A stretch of 64,000 bases of DNA from Salminus brasiliensis (taxonomy: Eukaryota > Chordata > Actinopteri > Characiformes > Bryconidae): the NCBI RefSeq assembly GCF_030463535.1, contig NC_132892.1:27415769-27479768 (forward strand), written 5' to 3'. The notes beneath the pieces were generated by a model that was given only the letters and a program-made list of their open reading frames with translations, ran no database searches and was not told the origin of the DNA. Of the stretch, positions 59,538 to 64,000 are shown piece after piece (the first letter of the stretch is position 1; each line of letters opens with the position of its first letter). Made by a program: the position numbers and the translations under genes.

Positions 59538-60783
59538 CTGAGCTCAGCCAATCACAGCCTAGACTGTACTCTGCTCTACCCAGTGGGCTGCCCTTGGGGG
59601 AGGGAAAAGAGCGCTGGTGAAAAAGACGTCCCGTTGCCCCAGCTAACTAACGACTCAAAACTAGGTTCTGCAAATCTTCGGCTTCCGTTGAGGGGTGCGC
59701 GTGTGTAAAAAAAAAAAAAAAAAAAAAAAAGTTTCAAAAAGAAAGAAAGAAAAAACTGTTTTTCATTTGTTTTTGTGTGTTATTTTGCACACATGCTTAT
59801 AAAAAAGCACTTGTATAATAATAATAATAATAGCAACATCTTACAACAAAGCACGCACACAGCCTCTATTATTTTATCCTCATCCATTTGCGAGATTAAA
59901 ATTTCAAATTGAAATTTGTAAATATAACTTTTTGCTAATGTCGAAACGCATCAACTACAGATATAGGTAGCTGACGTATGTTGTTGAACTGTTGCGGTGT
60001 TAGAAGTATGATTTTTGTAAATATCTTCTTTTCTTTCGGAAATGCTGAAAAATGTCCAAAAAAGCAGCATAGAAAAGAAAAAGCAGGCTGTGAGTTGTGT
60101 GTTTATTTGAAGGGGGGGGGTGTTTTCTGTTCAAGCTATTGGTAATATTTTGGTAATGTTTGTGCATTATTAACCAGGGAGGGTTACTTTTCTTTTATTT
60201 AAACACTTACAACTTTTGTTTTAATTTTAGTTTGTCCTGTCTTTCTATTCATTTACGCCTCAACACTATTCTTGTGCCTCACCGTCATATGAGGGGAGGG
60301 GAGAGAAAGGTGTGAGTTCACCTTATGATGCTGATCTGGCGAACAAATGAATAAAAGCTAGTCGCTGACCAGTCACTACTAGCTCAGGAGCCTGGGTGCG
60401 TATGTATAAGGATCTGGGCTTGGGTCAGATTTTGCTTTTCACATCTGGGTGAATACAGGTGTGTGCTCTGGAGCTAAAGAACTGATCCTAGATGCTTTGT
60501 ACATATGGACCCAGCAGTTGCTTATTTTCCCTTCATTTTAACTTGTGCACATTAGACTAGAGGAGGGGAGAAAAACAAGAAATCCAGCTGTATATGAAAG
60601 TACGTGGATCGATGGATTTGTTTTTTCTGCTTCTTTTTTTGGCCTTGTATATATGCACCCTATGTAAGCATACACAAGTATAAGTTATAATGGTTTGATT
60701 CACAATGACCTGGATTTTTCCTTTACCAATTAAAATAATAAGATTGCGTGAGGAGGGGAGGGAGGGCGGAGATGAATGTTAGA

Positions 60784-60812
60784 AATAAAAGCATTTCCCT
60801 GTCCAAAATAAA
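60784..60812 (+). other. tm9sf2: Probable tm9sf2 polyadenylation signals
   Basis: Two AATAAA hexamers at 60784-60789 and 60807-60812, about 1.25 kb after the stop codon. The interval has no competing gene. An earlier AATAAA near 60349 could give a shorter 3' UTR. Confidence 0.6.
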
Positions 60813-60829
60813 ATCTGACTTTTTAATTA

Positions 60830-61429
60830 ATGTCTAATATTTTTTTTCATGTATTAATTTTGTGGTGTTCTAAAACTTACATTCCCTTTTTCCAATAAGA
60901 CTTCAGTATTTAGGGAAAGTGGGTTAGGGGTAAGAAAGGTCCTAATAATAGAACAACACTGCCATGCAAAATCCTCTGACATGCTTTGACATCAGTTTGG
61001 CAGCTGGTCTTTACATTGTATCAGAATTAATGAATGGACCAATAGAAATGCTCCAAAATGACTTTGAATACTGAAGAATCATTTCATTGACAGTTAAGAA
61101 GGATTTCTCCTTCTCCTGTTAAGCTCACATTTTGGAGATATAAGGTTTTAATGTGGGTATGCGTTCTATTACAACTATTTACAATATTGCAATATTTTTT
61201 TTTCCTCTCCATTGGGAATTTTACAGTTGTTACACTGTGTAATGCATACCATTCATTGGCACACATGGAAACAGGAGGGTGAGGGGGAGAAACAAGGCAT
61301 ATTATGAATTCATTGTCTTTTGTAAACCACTCATTTGCATTGATCCACATGTTCAGCCTATAGCATTTTAGCTCTACCCACTTACACTAAAGGGATGAGT
61401 GTTCTGGCCTGGACTGTTTTTTTTTATTA

Positions 61430-61464
<35 letters not shown>

Positions 61465-62640
61465 AAATGAGGCACAATACAGGACTAAAGCAGCACAATG
61501 GAGATTGGTATTACTTGCTACTGGACCCCCTCTACTGTTGGGAAGTGAGATTAGTTCTTTAAGCCTCCACTAAAGGACACCTTTTTCTAAACAAGCTGTA
61601 AGCTGTAGACGCCTTACACATCGTTACATAGGTCTCGTGAGCATCGTTCTGTCCGCTTGCATAGTGCAGTTAGCAGCATGACAATACTAGCATAGTCACA
61701 GTATAGGCACTATTGTCCCTGTTACAAGTCAGTGGAGCAACACAATGAATTGGATAGGTAGAAAAGCTATAGAGTGTTGCTTTAAAGGCAGAGTTGCGTA
61801 TTTGGAAAGATATTGTGAAGTTGGAAAATTGTGTAAAAAAAGAAAGAATGAATGAAATTTTTTTGTTTGTTCCAGAGCAATTGTAAACTAGATGTTGTCT
61901 TATAAGTGGAGCTGATATAATGGACAAGTAGTGTAGAAACAAGGAGGTGCTGTTAATGTTCTGGTTAATCGGTGTATATACACTGAAGGCCAAGGCGTCA
62001 TGTTCTATTGGTTGACATTTCTTTGATTGGCCACTCCCTGCTGAGTATGGCATGCTGTGGCTGATGGGAAGCGTTCTGGCTGAGTATTGCATCACCACAC
62101 TTCAGAGCCACATGGAGGCCCGTGGTTTGGCCTGTGGTTTAGCATGTTTAATTTATTAGCAGATCCATTTAAAGTGCATATAAAATAGACAGTATATGTT
62201 TAATAGGAATGTGGCCCAGAAAACTGAATGAAAGAAAAAAAAAATACACAAACATGCAAAAAACATTGAGTGGTGATGAACACACAGCTCTGGGCCTGCT
62301 GTGCTGGTGCGTGTGGTGCGTGCAGGTTGTCTGTACTGGAAGCACGAAGAGCAGCGGGATGTTCCGCGGAAGTGGGTCATCCAAACAGGGTGTCAACTCG
62401 CACTCTGAATGCGTAGGCGGACTTCTAAGACGCTTGTGACACCCATTATGTGTAACATTTCATTATCTGTCATTTGTTTGTTTGCTTTTGGAAATTCCTG
62501 TGATTCAGAAATTTGTGGAAATGTTCTTCACAATAACAGTCTGGTCCATAGATTTCTTAAAAGGCCCATAACTTACTCTGTGGTCACTCCATCTGCCGCC
62601 GTATGGTCAACTATGCTTTGGTATAGCTGATCTGTCATCA
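60830..62640. other. Gene-free interval after tm9sf2
   Basis: Holds a copy of a dispersed repeat (61020-61150, motif ATGGACCAATAGAAATGCTC), a TTA/ATT microsatellite (61418-61463) and a solo transposon end near 61955-61980. The rest is AT-rich. Longest ORFs (for example 61670-62098 minus) show no recognisable domains and are not called as genes. Confidence 0.55.
61020..61150 (+). repeat. Dispersed repeat family B (ATGGACCAATAGAAATGCTC)
   Basis: The motif ATGGACCAATAGAAATGCTC is followed by CAAAATGACTT and, downstream, CATTTTGGAGATATAAGG. Related copies occur at about 19415-19490, 38067-38098 (inverted), 59200-59270 and, weaker, 16222-16300. No coding capacity or clear ends; class unknown. Confidence 0.7.
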
Positions 62641-62649
62641 TTTTCAACG

Positions 62650-63000
62650 CATGTCAAACCTGACTCGGTCCTGCAGATTTCTTCTCAACAACATCTGGAG
62701 AATAAGACCTTTCCTCTCCAGAGAGGCCACCCAGGTGCTCATTAGGTGCTCATCATTTCAAGACAAGTACTGTAACTCCCTCCTGACTGGTCTCCCCAAG
62801 TGTGCCAACAAGCCTTCAGCTGACCCAGAATGCAGCAGCCGGACTTGTCGTCAGTGTTCTTAAGGTTGGCCATGTACCTCCTTTGCCAGATTCTTCACAC
62901 TGGCTTCTTGTAGCTGGCCATCACATTCAAAACCCTGATGTTGGTCTACAGAGCTTAAAATGGACCATCTACCTTCCTACCTGGCGGCAGTTAGGATAAT
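62650..63000 (+). pseudogene. L2-type LINE reverse transcriptase C-terminal fragment
   Basis: Two overlapping frames give LTRSCRFLLNNIWRIRPFLS and YCNSLLTGLPKCANKP, then (after a frameshift) SHWLLVAGHHIQNPDVGLQS. These correspond to the end of the ORF2 protein of fish L2/CR1-clade LINEs. It is 5'-truncated and frame-broken, as usual for such copies. Confidence 0.8.
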
Positions 63001-64000
63001 TTTAAGGGCCTGAAACTGACTGGGGGCCAAAAATGTATTGAGTATTTTGGCTGTGGCTAAATCTTATGAGGATACAATCCAGATACTAGTCACCTGAAGA
63101 GACTAGGTGTAAACGGGGTCGATGTAAACGTACTTGCTTGTGGCGTCACAAAAACATTTAGTTCAGAATGTATGGCCTGAGAACCTTGGGAATGGATGGT
63201 ATGTTTTGAAGCAATGTTTTAATACTACAATAATCTTCAATTCTCAAAGAGTGAAGATCTCTCTTTAGAAAAGCATTTTCCAACACTACACTGTGTCAGT
63301 GAAACTCATTCTATACATTCAGAAGCCATTCGTTTTGACATATTGCCAATAGATGGTGCCATTTTCAGCTGTGGTCAGTTTTCCAACAGAGAAGCTCAGC
63401 TGCCATCTGAGTTTTATCCCAGCAGAGTTTTGGTCTTTAATGCTTATTCAACACTCTTAAAAAGTAAAGCTGTTTTATAAAGAGCTATAAATACCTGGAT
63501 TCATAAGCCTAGGCTGCAGCTGAAGTAGGGCAGGTCTTTGGTAGGACTCCTTCACCCAAATGGAACAGCCAAATCAGACTGCATGGTGAAGTCACCGGAA
63601 AGGTCCCGCCTTCGTGGTGCAAAGTTCACTTCTGGGCAAGAATTGCTTCTAGAAGTCAATGCAGGTCCTTCACCACCAATATCTGAAAGAACGCTCTGCA
63701 AGGACCGTTCCATACCATTCAAAAGCAGTCTGGACTTAAATATGCCGTATAGTGGTAAGTGAGCAGGTCCTGCACCAAAAATTTCTAAAATGACTCTGCA
63801 AGGAACTGCTTACCATCAACGTACAAAGCAAAGTGGCAGTTTTGCTCGCTTCTGCTCATCAATGAGGAGAATTTCCTGTAGACTAGGATTTCTGCCACTG
63901 CTGGTAGACCCATATGACGGTAAGCTTCCATACACCTGCAGATTCAGCTACTTCCTTCACACGACGGCCTTCTGCACTCCCAAATGCAGTCCCTCCTTTT
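63001..64000. other. Unassigned right-edge sequence with a roughly 100-base direct repeat
   Basis: No gene recognised. Segments starting GCAGGTCCTTCACCACCAAT at about 63661 and GCAGGTCCTGCACCAAAAAT at about 63763 are diverged copies, both continuing with CTCTGCAAGGA. A 74-codon ORF at 63538-63762 runs into the second copy and ends beside a donor-like GTAAGT. I see no protein family. Confidence 0.4.

Noticed and set aside
61670-62098. 142-codon minus-strand ORF
   Set aside because: AT-rich, no recognisable domain, partly over a transposon end. No supporting exon structure.
62651-62999. Functional reverse transcriptase gene
   Set aside because: Only the C-terminal tail is present, with frameshifts. 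It is a 5'-truncated LINE remnant.

Overview
The window is vertebrate nuclear DNA, almost certainly from a teleost fish and possibly an ostariophysan. It has intron-rich genes with canonical GT-AG junctions, AT-rich introns, CA/TG and TA microsatellites, Tc1-type and other terminal-inverted-repeat transposon remnants, tRNA-derived SINEs and an L2-type LINE tail. No prokaryotic genes and no obvious viral sequence were seen.

Five protein-coding genes can be reconstructed from start to stop codon, and every splice junction keeps the reading frame. From left to right: spp2 (minus, 6 coding exons, 188 aa, secreted phosphoprotein 24); alg11 (minus, 5 exons, 500 aa, ER alpha-1,2-mannosyltransferase); cpb2 (plus, 11 exons, 426 aa, TAFI / plasma carboxypeptidase B2); zc3h13 (plus, 21 coding exons, 1785 aa, m6A-writer cofactor); tm9sf2 (plus, 17 exons, 659 aa, nonaspanin). 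alg11 and cpb2 are divergent, about 2.1 kb apart. cpb2, zc3h13 and tm9sf2 lie head-to-tail.

ALG11, CPB2, ZC3H13 and TM9SF2 all have human orthologues on chromosome 13q, and CPB2/ZC3H13 are close neighbours there. This block is therefore an ancestral linkage group, with spp2 (human 2q37) and tm9sf2 (human 13q32) brought next to it. The genes do not form one pathway. spp2 and cpb2 are secreted, probably hepatic plasma proteins; alg11 and tm9sf2 act in the secretory pathway; zc3h13 is nuclear.

The rest is repeat-rich. The 7-12 kb region, the 16.7-18.7 kb region, 44.1-46.7 kb and 61-64 kb hold no gene I can support. They contain several minisatellites, of which two families seem to occur twice in the window, at least five copies of one MITE-like element, SINEs, Tc1 fragments and a LINE fragment. 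I found no previously undescribed system. The most unusual things are repeat arrays placed against splice sites or promoters, paired minisatellite families, NAGNAG acceptors in zc3h13 and possible upstream ORFs.
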